The position numbers and the translations under genes were made by a program. From an uncultured Flavobacteriales bacterium (GTDB lineage: Bacteria; Bacteroidota; Bacteroidia; Flavobacteriales; Crocinitomicaceae): a DNA stretch of 14,075 nt. The notes beneath the pieces are model-generated. The model was not told where the DNA came from and searched no databases. It saw only the letters and a list, made by a program, of their open reading frames with translations. The stretch's first letter is position 1. The number at the start of each line of letters is the position of its first letter. The DNA is taken from positions 1 through 14,075 of the forward strand of contig CAMPIU010000028.1 in NCBI GenBank assembly GCA_946886545.1, written 5' to 3'. Positions 1 to 7,861 of the stretch are shown here, piece after piece.

Positions 1-20
1 TTTTTATACGGCTAACACCG

Positions 21-1331
21 TTATTTACACTGTTTTTGTGGTCGGCAGCGTAAGTTGTGTTTAAGAGAATGATTCAAAATTTTGTGGGGGCCGTATCTAT
101 TGTCATCATAAAACTCCAATGCATGATAAATTAAGTTTTGATGATTGGCACAGGTTCCGGTTGTGGGTGAAATGGAACCCGGATTCATTTCCGGTTTGGT
201 GTTGAACACCTTGTAATAATAATACCCGTCGTTTTGATAGTTTATAGCTACATGCTCCCCATTCGGGGCCAAAGAAATCATAAACAGGTTATTCAAACCG
301 GCTGTAAGCGGGATTTGAATTCCCAGGGTATCCCAGATTCCGGTTCCCCAATCTTTTCTGAAAACATAGGAATTTCCGATCGTGCCATCTCCTGCTGCAG
401 TAAAATTGGAAAGTACAAAGGAATAGCTTGCATTTTGAGTAGTAGCGAATCGAACCGTGTCGATATTGAAATACAAAGATGGATCCGTAACACTGTTTAG
501 TTGAATATTTGTTCCTGTGAAGGCTTTTTCATAGGTTTTCTGATCGGCATAATTCCGCATGTAGATAGTCGGATCGTTTTGCCCGTTTCCTGCCATGAAA
601 AAGTTTCCTGCTACGAAATTGTTCCCCAGATCATTCTTCAGTCTACCATCATTGGATCCTGCAGAATTGTAGTAAGTCAATGAGTATGGATTACTTAATG
701 GTGCTATAGCCAGGCGGTTATTCCCTGCTCCGGAGATACCATAGAATATGGAAGTTGAAGAAAAGTAAATAAGAAAGTTACCTGCTCCGCTAAATCCGGG
801 ATCAAGCAGCGAGTTCACTCCGAATTCAGCGTTCCAAACATTCAGAACGGTGTTGAAGGTGCAAATATTGGTGTTTGTATTATCCACATACATTACTATT
901 AGTTTTCCGGATGATTCATCACCTTTAAAAACCCAGTTTCCCAATCCACCGCTTGCTACCAGTGAATTGTAGGAAACAATCGTGTTGGTAACAAAATCAA
1001 ATTTGTGCATGAACAAACCACCACCGCCAGCTGTTACCAGGTATGCTTTGTCATTTATAACCTGACCATCAATCCGGTTAAAACCTGAAATATAAGTGCT
1101 TTGAGCTGTCACCCATTTCCAGGTCCCAACTTCCGGGTTGTACATGGTAACCCGAACGTAGCCGCTGAGAGAATCACTAAAATGATATAATTTTCCCTGA
1201 TATAAGATCGATTTGACTTGTCCACCGGATAAAAAGGGATCGGCAGGCATGTCGGATGACCAATCGGTTGTTTGCCCTTCTGCGTTCGAAACACTTAGAA
1301 GAAGAGCAAATAAAAACAATAATTTTTTCAT
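21..1331 (-). CDS. Secreted propeller-like protein, 3' end apparently frameshifted and cut by the window edge
   Basis: The product is 436 residues as read. It begins with a signal peptide (residues 1-20, MKKLLFLFALLLSVSNAEGQ), so it is exported. Residues about 25-380 are rich in beta-strand-like segments with aromatic and Gly-Asn turns (for example 'YNPEVGTWKWV' near 64-74 and 'DKAYLVTAGGGG' near 94-105). This resembles kelch or beta-propeller proteins, but I cannot assign a family. Residues about 393-436 start a new module ('CANHQNL...LEFYDDN') that loosely resembles residues 37-60 of the neighbouring 795-residue protein. The last dozen residues are unusually rich in Arg, Lys and Cys and look out of frame. 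Removing one base from the ttt at about 60-62 opens a frame reading NTTYAADHKNSVNNGVSRIK to the window edge. No T9SS sorting domain is present, which fits a gene that continues beyond the edge. The gene lies downstream of the SprB-repeat gene, with a terminator between them. Confidence 0.75.
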   Translation of the reverse strand: MKKLLFLFALLLSVSNAEGQTTDWSSDMPADPFLSGGQVKSILYQGKLYHFSDSLSGYVRVTMYNPEVGTWKWVTAQSTYISGFNRIDGQVINDKAYLVTAGGGGLFMHKFDFVTNTIVSYNSLVASGGLGNWVFKGDESSGKLIVMYVDNTNTNICTFNTVLNVWNAEFGVNSLLDPGFSGAGNFLIYFSSTSIFYGISGAGNNRLAIAPLSNPYSLTYYNSAGSNDGRLKNDLGNNFVAGNFFMAGNGQNDPTIYMRNYADQKTYEKAFTGTNIQLNSVTDPSLYFNIDTVRFATTQNASYSFVLSNFTAAGDGTIGNSYVFRKDWGTGIWDTLGIQIPLTAGLNNLFMISLAPNGEHVAINYQNDGYYYYKVFNTKPEMNPGSISPTTGTCANHQNLIYHALEFYDDNRYGPHKILNHSLKHNLRCRPQKQCK

Positions 1332-1356
1332 GATTACAGAATTAAATAGTGATAGA

Positions 1357-1391
1357 AAAACTCATTGCTCCGCCATGGTGCAATGAGTTTT
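1357..1391 (-). terminator. Intrinsic terminator of the SprB-repeat gene
   Basis: A perfect 12-bp inverted repeat (aaaactcattgc / gcaatgagtttt) encloses an 11-nt loop. It begins 22 bp after the stop codon of the minus-strand gene ending at 1414. Read on the minus strand, the stem ends in a run of T (TTTTTCTAT), as in an intrinsic terminator. It separates that gene from the secreted protein starting at 1331, so the latter probably has its own promoter in the remaining 25 bp or depends on readthrough. Confidence 0.8.
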
Positions 1392-1413
1392 ATACTTCGT
1401 TTATTGGGACAGC

Positions 1414-3801
1414 TTAAAATTTAACTACCCGTTTTGTGATTTTAATGTCGTTCATTTTCAGTTCTACCAAATACACCCCGGCATTCAGGTTGCTTAGATC
1501 AAGAACCGTATTTGTCTGACTGCTTTGACTTGTTTGCATCTCTTGTCCGGATAAAGAGAAAATGGTGTAAGTAAGCTGTTCATTACCTTCTTGAACAAAA
1601 GTCAGTTTATCTGAAGTTGGATTCGGATACATGTTAATTGTATTCAAATAATTTTCGCCCACACTGTTGGAAGATACTCCGTCAACTCCTTCTCCTGTTG
1701 CAAACTGGCCTCTTTCACGATTCGATCTTACAGTATTGAAATCCTGTGCTTTTTCTGCCGAACAAGGTGTTGTTAATTCAAATTCAACCATGTAATCCAA
1801 TCCCGGTGTTGCATAATCTACCGGATCAGTAAAACTCAGTGTGGTGTTTGAAACAGTTCCGGCTTCTTCCCAACCGGCAGCAGTCGTAAATCTCCAAACA
1901 ATATAATCAGTAAATGTTGTTCCCTCATAAGCATTCCAGTTAACTTGTACGGAATTGCTTCCCAAATCCAACAAATCCATATGAATGGTCCGGTGTGCAA
2001 CACTTAAAGGACTTTCTTCTCCACAAATATTCACCGCACTGATCTTATAGCTCCATGAACGTTCCGCCGGGGATGCAATTACATCATTGAAAAGAGAAAT
2101 ATTCCCTGACATAACCGTATCAATTAAAATGTATTCACCCTGAGTAGAAGTTTCGCGGTAAATGTTGTAGTGATCAATTCCAATCGTCTGAATTTTTTCC
2201 CAAACAACCAGGTTTGTTGTTGTAACACTATCGACGGTAATTACACAAATATCTTGTCTCAGTGGTTTCACCACAGGAATATTCCATCCTTTGATCGCGA
2301 TACAACCTGAATTGGCTACAGTTGCCGTACAAACGTAGTTAGCAGGGGGAACATTTAACAAATCTTCCGTTGTTGCCCCGTTTGACCAGTTAATTGATTG
2401 GATCGGATCTAAAGTCCATGAATTAACATCGACTAAAATTTTTCCATCGGTTCCTCCACAACTTGCCGGGATTACAGAACCACTTATGTCGGCAGAGTTA
2501 GCTTCACTCAAGTAAACCGGCTTAACAGCCATGCAGTTGTTTGCATCTTTTACGGTTGCAGAGTAAACACCAAACGACAGATTGGAATTAATATCACCGT
2601 TTGTACCGTTTGACCAGGTTGTGGTATAAGGAGGAATACCTCCGTATTGACCCCAAACTTCTATTTCTCCATCGGCTGCTCCGCATGTTGGCTCTGAATT
2701 TACTCCTGCATCAAAGGTGATTTTTTCAGGTTGTGTAACCGTAATTGCTTTTGAAATCATACAATTGTTTGCATCTGTTGCATAAACTGTATATGTTCCG
2801 GCAGTTAAACCGGAAACAGCTGTTCCGGTATGTCCGGATGACCAAACATAGCTTACTGGTGTTGTTAAACCTGTTTGAGAAATCGTGATTCCACCGTTTG
2901 CCTGGCTGTAGCAAACTACATCAGTTACTGTTTCATTGATCGAAACTCCGGCCGGATCTATTGAAAATGCTGCCGTAGTAGAACAATTATTGGTGTCCAC
3001 GAAGTAGTACATGTATTGACCGGCAGGTAAATTTGAAATACCGGAAGTGCCGGTAGCTCCCGTGGACCAGCTTTGAGTTAATACAGGTGCTCCTCCTGAA
3101 ACAAGCGCATTGGCAGTTCCGGTAGCGGTACCGCAAGTAGTATTTGTTGTATTGACTGTAACTGTCGGTGAAACAAAAATGCTGATCGTTAAGTATTCAT
3201 AAGCTCCACAAACACCATCTGCAGTATAATAGTAATTGATATTTGCATAACCATCGGAAGTATATCCTTCCTCGATTGCATTAAATTCTGCATTTTCGTA
3301 AGGACTTCCGTCGTTGTCAAATTCTCCGCCTGCCGGGCTGACAAATTGGTTCAAATCAACTGTTCCTTCACTTGTACAGATTTGAGGGTTATTTACAAGC
3401 GTAATGGTTGGAGTTTCTCCGACAGTAATAGTCGGAAGAGTAATGAATACAGTATCGGTTCCGTCTGTAACCTCTAATGTAATGACGGATGTTCCGGAAA
3501 TCGTTGTTCCTGAAGAGGAAGAAAGATAAGTATTCAATGTTCCGCTGGAACTGGTAATTCCGGCATATAATGACGCATTCGGAAATACCGTCTGGTTGGA
3601 AGAGCTTATCCCAACAATCGTGATGAGATCTCCATCAATATCTGTAATTTCGAAAGATTGAAAAAGTTGAATGTCACTACTATAGTTAGAACAAAGCGTT
3701 TGATTGACAAATGTTTGAGACAAATTTAAAGCCGGAGGAGTGTTTACTGCAAAAGAAGTAAAACAAAGTAGCATCATGGTAGCGATAGATAATACTCTCA
3801 T
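1414..3801 (-). CDS. T9SS-exported surface protein with SprB-like repeats and C-terminal sorting domain
   Basis: The 795-residue product has a signal peptide (about 1-18, hydrophobic LSIATMMLLCFTSFA). Residues 20-205 hold two beta-rich modules, the first with 'DIDGD' at 54-58. Residues about 210-505 contain four SprB-like repeats of about 73 residues, with the recurrent pattern 'W(S)NG/TG...L.AG.Y...V.D.NNC'; the clearest is 285-357. Residues about 515-600 and 605-690 look like two fibronectin-III-like modules ('NIYRETSTQGEY', 'VQVNWNAYEG'). Residues about 720-795 form a type A T9SS sorting domain: 'MYPNPTSDKLTF', then 'NLNAGVYLVELK', ending in 'KRVVKF'. By family, such proteins cross the outer membrane through T9SS and are released or attached to the cell surface; SprB of Flavobacterium is a gliding adhesin. 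An adhesin or surface-layer role here is inference. It is transcribed alone, with a terminator downstream. Confidence 0.88.
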   Translation of the reverse strand: MRVLSIATMMLLCFTSFAVNTPPALNLSQTFVNQTLCSNYSSDIQLFQSFEITDIDGDLITIVGISSSNQTVFPNASLYAGITSSSGTLNTYLSSSSGTTISGTSVITLEVTDGTDTVFITLPTITVGETPTITLVNNPQICTSEGTVDLNQFVSPAGGEFDNDGSPYENAEFNAIEEGYTSDGYANINYYYTADGVCGAYEYLTISIFVSPTVTVNTTNTTCGTATGTANALVSGGAPVLTQSWSTGATGTSGISNLPAGQYMYYFVDTNNCSTTAAFSIDPAGVSINETVTDVVCYSQANGGITISQTGLTTPVSYVWSSGHTGTAVSGLTAGTYTVYATDANNCMISKAITVTQPEKITFDAGVNSEPTCGAADGEIEVWGQYGGIPPYTTTWSNGTNGDINSNLSFGVYSATVKDANNCMAVKPVYLSEANSADISGSVIPASCGGTDGKILVDVNSWTLDPIQSINWSNGATTEDLLNVPPANYVCTATVANSGCIAIKGWNIPVVKPLRQDICVITVDSVTTTNLVVWEKIQTIGIDHYNIYRETSTQGEYILIDTVMSGNISLFNDVIASPAERSWSYKISAVNICGEESPLSVAHRTIHMDLLDLGSNSVQVNWNAYEGTTFTDYIVWRFTTAAGWEEAGTVSNTTLSFTDPVDYATPGLDYMVEFELTTPCSAEKAQDFNTVRSNRERGQFATGEGVDGVSSNSVGENYLNTINMYPNPTSDKLTFVQEGNEQLTYTIFSLSGQEMQTSQSSQTNTVLDLSNLNAGVYLVELKMNDIKITKRVVKF

Positions 3802-3841
3802 AAGTAGCGTTTTAATTTATGAAAGCTAAAATTAATTAAAC

Positions 3842-3866
3842 TATTGCAATAGAACATATTGCAATA
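3842..3866. repeat. Two copies of the palindrome TATTGCAATA in the radA / SprB-repeat gene spacer
   Basis: The self-complementary 10-mer TATTGCAATA occurs at 3842-3851 and again at 3857-3866, separated by five bases (gaaca). Because each copy is a palindrome, the pair can also fold into one 10-bp stem with a 5-nt loop on either strand. It lies 47 bp past the radA stop codon and 41 bp upstream of the 3801 start. It could be an AT-rich terminator for radA, since the minus strand continues GTTTAATTAATTTTAG, or a tandem operator for the 795-residue protein. The rest of this 111-bp spacer shows nothing clear. Confidence 0.55.
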
Positions 3867-3912
3867 AGTAATTTCCAACTTAGAGTGTGTGGCTTACAAA
3901 ATACAGGCAGTT

Positions 3913-5274
3913 TTATGCAAATAAGGCCTTTAAAACTTCGTCAATTCTGCCGCAGGGAATCAATTCGATCTTGAAATTGGCTTGTTCGATTCCCTTATTA
4001 TGTTTAGAAATAATAATTTTTTCAAAACCCAGTTTTTCGGCTTCACGGATCCGCTGATCAATGCGGTTAACCGGTCTGATTTCTCCCGATAAACCTACCT
4101 CGGCAGAACAGCAGATAGACCGGTCAATAGCGATGTCGGCATTACTTGACAAAACTGCTGCTACAACTGCCAGGTCAATAGCGGGGTCATCCACGCGGAT
4201 TCCTCCTGCGATATTCAGAAAAACATCTTTCGCTCCCAATTTAAAACCGCAGCGTTTTTCCATTACAGCCAGTAGCATGTTTAATCTGCGCAGATCAAAA
4301 CCGGTGGAGGAGCGCTGTGGCGTTCCATAAGCAGCTGTGCTAACCAGGGCCTGAACTTCGATAAGCAAAGGTCTTAATCCTTCGAGTGTTGCTGCAATGG
4401 CTACACCGCTTAAACCATTGTCACCGGAGGAAATTAAAATCTCGGAAGGGTTCTCAACTGTTCTTAACCCGGATCCGTTCATTTCGTATATTCCCAGTTC
4501 GTTGGTACTTCCGAAACGGTTCTTTATTCCCCTTAGTAAACGGTAAACATGGTGCTGATCTCCTTCAAATTGTAATACTGCATCCACCATGTGCTCCAGA
4601 ACTTTCGGTCCTGCAAGTGATCCTTCTTTGGTAATATGTCCGATCAGGAAAACCGGAACTTCTGTCATTTTTGCGTAGCGTAAAAGTTGTGCCGTACATT
4701 CCCGGATTTGGGAAATGCTGCCCGGTGCGCTTTCAATTTGGGAACTGAAAAGGGTCTGGATGGAATCGACGATCAATAATTCGGGACTTGTTTCTTCTGC
4801 TTGCTTGAAGATATTTTGAATATTCGTTTCTGTAAGAATAAAACAGGAATCGTTTTTCTGGCCAATGCGTTCTGCACGCATTTTTATTTGTTGTTCACTT
4901 TCTTCCCCGGAAACATAAAGTACGCGCAAGGATGTTTGTACGGCCAACTGAAGGAGCAGAGTGGATTTTCCAATACCGGGTTCACCTCCAAAAAGAATTA
5001 AGGATCCCGGAACCAATCCATCACCTAATACACGGTTGATTTCACTATCCGGTAAAATAATTCTGCGCTGACCATTGGAAACAATTTCCTGGAGTACTTG
5101 TGCTTTGGCAGTTCTTCCCGATGAGGTAGAAAAAGCAATAACTTGGGGCAATTGTTTTTCAACCAGCTCTTCCACAAAGGTGTTCCACTCGTTACAAGAA
5201 GGACATTTCCCTAACCATTTCGGAGTTTCATAACCGCAATTTTGACAGAAGAAAGCTGATTTTACCTTAGCCAT
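3913..5274 (-). CDS. radA: DNA repair protein RadA (Sms)
   Basis: RadA is a cytoplasmic RecA-like ATPase that promotes branch migration and processing of recombination intermediates. The 453-residue product is full length for the family (about 450-460). All landmarks are visible. There is an N-terminal C4 zinc finger (Cys10, Cys13, Cys24, Cys27, in 'CQNCGYETPKWLGKCPSC'). Walker A is GEPGIGKST at 97-105 and Walker B is LLIVD at 166-170. The RadA-specific KNRFG motif is at 251-255. A Lon-protease-like C-terminal domain covers about 275-453 ('GGIRVDDPAIDLAVVAAVLSS') and normally lacks proteolytic activity in this family. The ATG at 5274 directly precedes the conserved N-terminus, so the start is secure. 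No strong Shine-Dalgarno sequence is seen, as is common in Bacteroidota. It appears to be a single-gene unit with long spacers on both sides. Confidence 0.98.
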   Translation of the reverse strand: MAKVKSAFFCQNCGYETPKWLGKCPSCNEWNTFVEELVEKQLPQVIAFSTSSGRTAKAQVLQEIVSNGQRRIILPDSEINRVLGDGLVPGSLILFGGEPGIGKSTLLLQLAVQTSLRVLYVSGEESEQQIKMRAERIGQKNDSCFILTETNIQNIFKQAEETSPELLIVDSIQTLFSSQIESAPGSISQIRECTAQLLRYAKMTEVPVFLIGHITKEGSLAGPKVLEHMVDAVLQFEGDQHHVYRLLRGIKNRFGSTNELGIYEMNGSGLRTVENPSEILISSGDNGLSGVAIAATLEGLRPLLIEVQALVSTAAYGTPQRSSTGFDLRRLNMLLAVMEKRCGFKLGAKDVFLNIAGGIRVDDPAIDLAVVAAVLSSNADIAIDRSICCSAEVGLSGEIRPVNRIDQRIREAEKLGFEKIIISKHNKGIEQANFKIELIPCGRIDEVLKALFA

Positions 5275-5407
5275 TAGTGAATTTTGATTCGAAGGTAAAA
5301 AGAAAATTCTATGTTTTTGATGTAACTATTCGTGATTAAGGAATAAACCACATAGAAAATGGGTTAAAGATGTTCTTCTTAGTTTTTACAAATTATAAAA
5401 CTATGTG

Positions 5408-5428
5408 ACCATAGGAGAATCCTATGGT
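5408..5428. repeat. Perfect inverted repeat in the radA upstream spacer
   Basis: accatagga / tcctatggt form a perfect 9-bp inverted repeat with a 3-nt spacer. A second, looser pair (cacatag at 5349-5355 and ctatgtg at 5401-5407) lies immediately beside it. Neither strand has a T-run after the stem, so it does not look like a terminator. It lies 134 bp upstream of the radA start, in a 292-bp gene-free stretch (5275-5566) where I see no convincing small ORF. A protein-binding site or structured leader is possible. Confidence 0.5.
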
Positions 5429-5516
5429 TCAGCTGATGATCTTCCGCGTAAAGAAACACAAATAATGCTGTGTACTTGTTATTTAACCAAATAGAAAAAA
5501 CAGGAGTTTAGGAAAA

Positions 5517-5546
5517 CAAAAAACCCCGACGATTAATGTCAGGGTT
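5517..5546 (-). terminator. Intrinsic terminator of the secreted protease gene
   Basis: On the minus strand, AACCCTGAC and GTCGGGGTT pair over 9 bp (one T-G wobble) around a 7-nt loop and are followed by TTTTTTG. The stem begins about 20 bp beyond the stop codon at 5567. It would end the thioredoxin-fold/protease transcript before radA. Confidence 0.85.
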
Positions 5547-5566
5547 CCTTTATTCCTTTTATCAAT

Positions 5567-7840
5567 TTATTTAACTACGAAGCTCTTCTGTGAGGTTCCG
5601 TCGTTGCTTGTTAATCTGATAAAGTACATTCCTTTTGCTAAAGTGCTTGCCGGAATTGTAATCGCATTTAAGTCGGACTGGATTGTTTGAATAATCTGCC
5701 CTGTTGCGTTTGTAATATCAATAATTTTTAATCCGCCGGAAGCCACTTCAATTGTTAAGTTCTCACTGGTCGGATTCGGATATACTTTCCAGGAACTGTC
5801 ATATTCCTTCAAACCTGCTGATGATCCATTGATGCAGAAATTATCGGTATGTGTAGTTCCGAAGTTTGCATTCGCTGCTGTAAGCTCAGCTAAAACAACG
5901 TTGTTTTGGTCTTTAATAGTGTAAAAACCGTTCGGACAACCAGTGGAAGTCATTCCGTCACCGAAAGCATCCGTAATCGTGAATTTGTAGCAGCCATTGC
6001 TTAAACAAAATGAAGCGTTTGCAGTGGATCCGCCTGATGTTTGCGTGTACGGCCCGCCTTCGTAAAGTGTTGTTGTCCCTGCATTATCCTCAAGCACCCA
6101 ACTGATTTCATCACCGTAACAATCCATTGATAAGGCAAGATTAATCTGGTTACCATTGGTTACCGTAGTGAATGTAGAAACAATTGTATCGTTTAGATCA
6201 TTTTCATCTGCGCCTGCATTCGGATTAGAAACAATTGCTTTAAATGAATGGTTTCCAGCTGCTAATGTTGCAGTTGGAAGAGAAACAATACTTGATTGGT
6301 ATTGATTTAAAGAACCTGACCAATTATACGTTGAACTTGTCGAACCGTCATAACCGTAATGAATGATTGCAGAAGTCAATACTGAAGTTCCTGAATTGAC
6401 AATGGTTACTTGTGGAGTTACTGTTCCCGTACAAATTGTACCGGAAACACCTTGTGGATTGGACATTGCCGCATCCAATGCAGCAGTTGGTCCGGATGGA
6501 TTGAAGCCATCTACTACCGTTGCCCCTGCGTTATTCGGATCCAGCCATGTTTTTAAATGGTTGGTGCTGTTGCTTCCAGAAGGGTTCCATGAATTTGCCA
6601 AACGGCCATAATAATCAGGAGAATTTAAGTTGGAGCAAGAAGCTCCACCTCCCCACAACTGGCCGATAATGCGGTGATTTTGATCAAATAGGGGAGATCC
6701 GGAAGAACCTCCTTCTGTTGTCGTATTTCTATCCCACTGTACAGTCCATGTTGAATTTGCTTCTGAAGAACCCATTCCTTGTGAAACAACCAAGGGATCA
6801 TCATCAAAGGAAATCTTTTTAATATCTCCATCCGGGTGGTGAATGGAAACAGCAGAAGTTGGAATCGAACCTGTATTGTCCCAACCGGAAAAATAAGGGT
6901 TATAAGAAAGGGGAACCGTATTGTTAACCAATCCACCGGTGATTTCAACTAAACAGAAATCCGAAGGTGTTCTTCTGGCTCTTAAGACAGCACCAGACAA
7001 GGAAACAAAAGTTGGTGAACCTCCCGGATTTGTACATCCGGCAGCCTGCCAGTTGAAACGGAAAATCCAGCTTGTAGGAGTACTGTAACAATGATTTGCT
7101 GTCAACACGTATGGCTTACCATCATTCATTGTGTTGTTGATCAGAGAACCGGAACAGAAACCGTTACTTCCCGAAACAAGCATAACAGCCCCGTTGCGCT
7201 GGTCTACCCAAGGCGCACCGTCAGTACAGTTCACGTTCATATTACAATTACCTGAAGTACCGAAAGCCTTTTCCTGGAATTCATCTGCCGTGCGGTAACC
7301 ATGAGTCACAGTATTGACATTTAATGAAGCAATTTGCGCCATATTTCTTGCTGGAATATAATATTCTACAATAGCGGTATTTCCCGGAACTAATTCTGTT
7401 CCCAAGACTCCTTCATAGAGATGGTATGCAGAGAATTTTCCGAGAATAAAAGATTTATCAGGATTGTAAACGTATAGTTCATTTCCTTCGGGAATAACAA
7501 CCTGATCCAATGTTAAATTTACTGTGAGCGCATTCTGACATGTAATTGCCAATTGCCAGATTCTGTCCCCGTTGGGGAGTGTATTCCAAGTGCCTGAATT
7601 TGTCATGTTCAGGGAGGTGTAATTGTTATAACCGAATCTCCACGGGGCATTTCCCGCTTTATCCGTTACTTCGTCTTCTGCCCGTAAGGCAGTAATATCG
7701 GGCTCTGAAAAGAGTTTTTTGTCAATTAGTTTAATGGAGTGGGTAGCTTTTCCACTTTTTGGAAGACCACCATCACCCTGTTGTGCAACTAACGATAAGG
7801 AGAGAGTTAGTAAGGCACATGTTAGTAGTTTTTTGTTCAT
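5567..7840 (-). CDS. Secreted lysyl-endopeptidase-like serine protease with T9SS sorting domain
   Basis: The 757-residue preproprotein has a signal peptide (1-20, ending LVAQ) and a probable propeptide (about 21-193). A trypsin-fold protease domain follows (about 194-450), starting 'GTSGNCNMNVNC', which closely matches my memory of mature Achromobacter lysyl endopeptidase. The catalytic triad is His250 (LTANHC), Asp294 (PSDFCLVEI) and Ser380 (GGSSGSPLF). Asp409 in 'SPDYYGR' lies 29 residues after the serine. This position corresponds to the Lys-specifying Asp225 of the Achromobacter enzyme (31 after its serine), so cleavage after lysine is predicted. The accessory His210 of that enzyme is replaced by Trp396 (GQLWGG). 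After the protease come a CARDB-like beta module (about 450-560), a Cys-containing beta module (about 565-670, 'DAFGDGMTSTGCPNG') and a type A T9SS sorting domain (about 685-757, 'VYPNPTSENLTIEV', ending KSFVVK). It follows the thioredoxin-fold gene by 21 bp, so the two are probably co-transcribed. Extracellular protein digestion is the likely role. Confidence 0.93.
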   Translation of the reverse strand: MNKKLLTCALLTLSLSLVAQQGDGGLPKSGKATHSIKLIDKKLFSEPDITALRAEDEVTDKAGNAPWRFGYNNYTSLNMTNSGTWNTLPNGDRIWQLAITCQNALTVNLTLDQVVIPEGNELYVYNPDKSFILGKFSAYHLYEGVLGTELVPGNTAIVEYYIPARNMAQIASLNVNTVTHGYRTADEFQEKAFGTSGNCNMNVNCTDGAPWVDQRNGAVMLVSGSNGFCSGSLINNTMNDGKPYVLTANHCYSTPTSWIFRFNWQAAGCTNPGGSPTFVSLSGAVLRARRTPSDFCLVEITGGLVNNTVPLSYNPYFSGWDNTGSIPTSAVSIHHPDGDIKKISFDDDPLVVSQGMGSSEANSTWTVQWDRNTTTEGGSSGSPLFDQNHRIIGQLWGGGASCSNLNSPDYYGRLANSWNPSGSNSTNHLKTWLDPNNAGATVVDGFNPSGPTAALDAAMSNPQGVSGTICTGTVTPQVTIVNSGTSVLTSAIIHYGYDGSTSSTYNWSGSLNQYQSSIVSLPTATLAAGNHSFKAIVSNPNAGADENDLNDTIVSTFTTVTNGNQINLALSMDCYGDEISWVLEDNAGTTTLYEGGPYTQTSGGSTANASFCLSNGCYKFTITDAFGDGMTSTGCPNGFYTIKDQNNVVLAELTAANANFGTTHTDNFCINGSSAGLKEYDSSWKVYPNPTSENLTIEVASGGLKIIDITNATGQIIQTIQSDLNAITIPASTLAKGMYFIRLTSNDGTSQKSFVVK

Positions 7841-7861
7841 ATTTGTTTTGTTTTGGAGAGT

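Noticed and set aside
2286..3172. The four repeat units of the 795-residue protein as a DNA repeat or CRISPR-like array
   Set aside because: Similarity is at the protein level (SprB-like repeats of about 73 residues) and the DNA copies are strongly diverged.
6625..6948. A 107-codon open frame on the minus strand inside the protease gene
   Set aside because: It lies wholly within a well-supported gene in another frame and has no recognisable motif.
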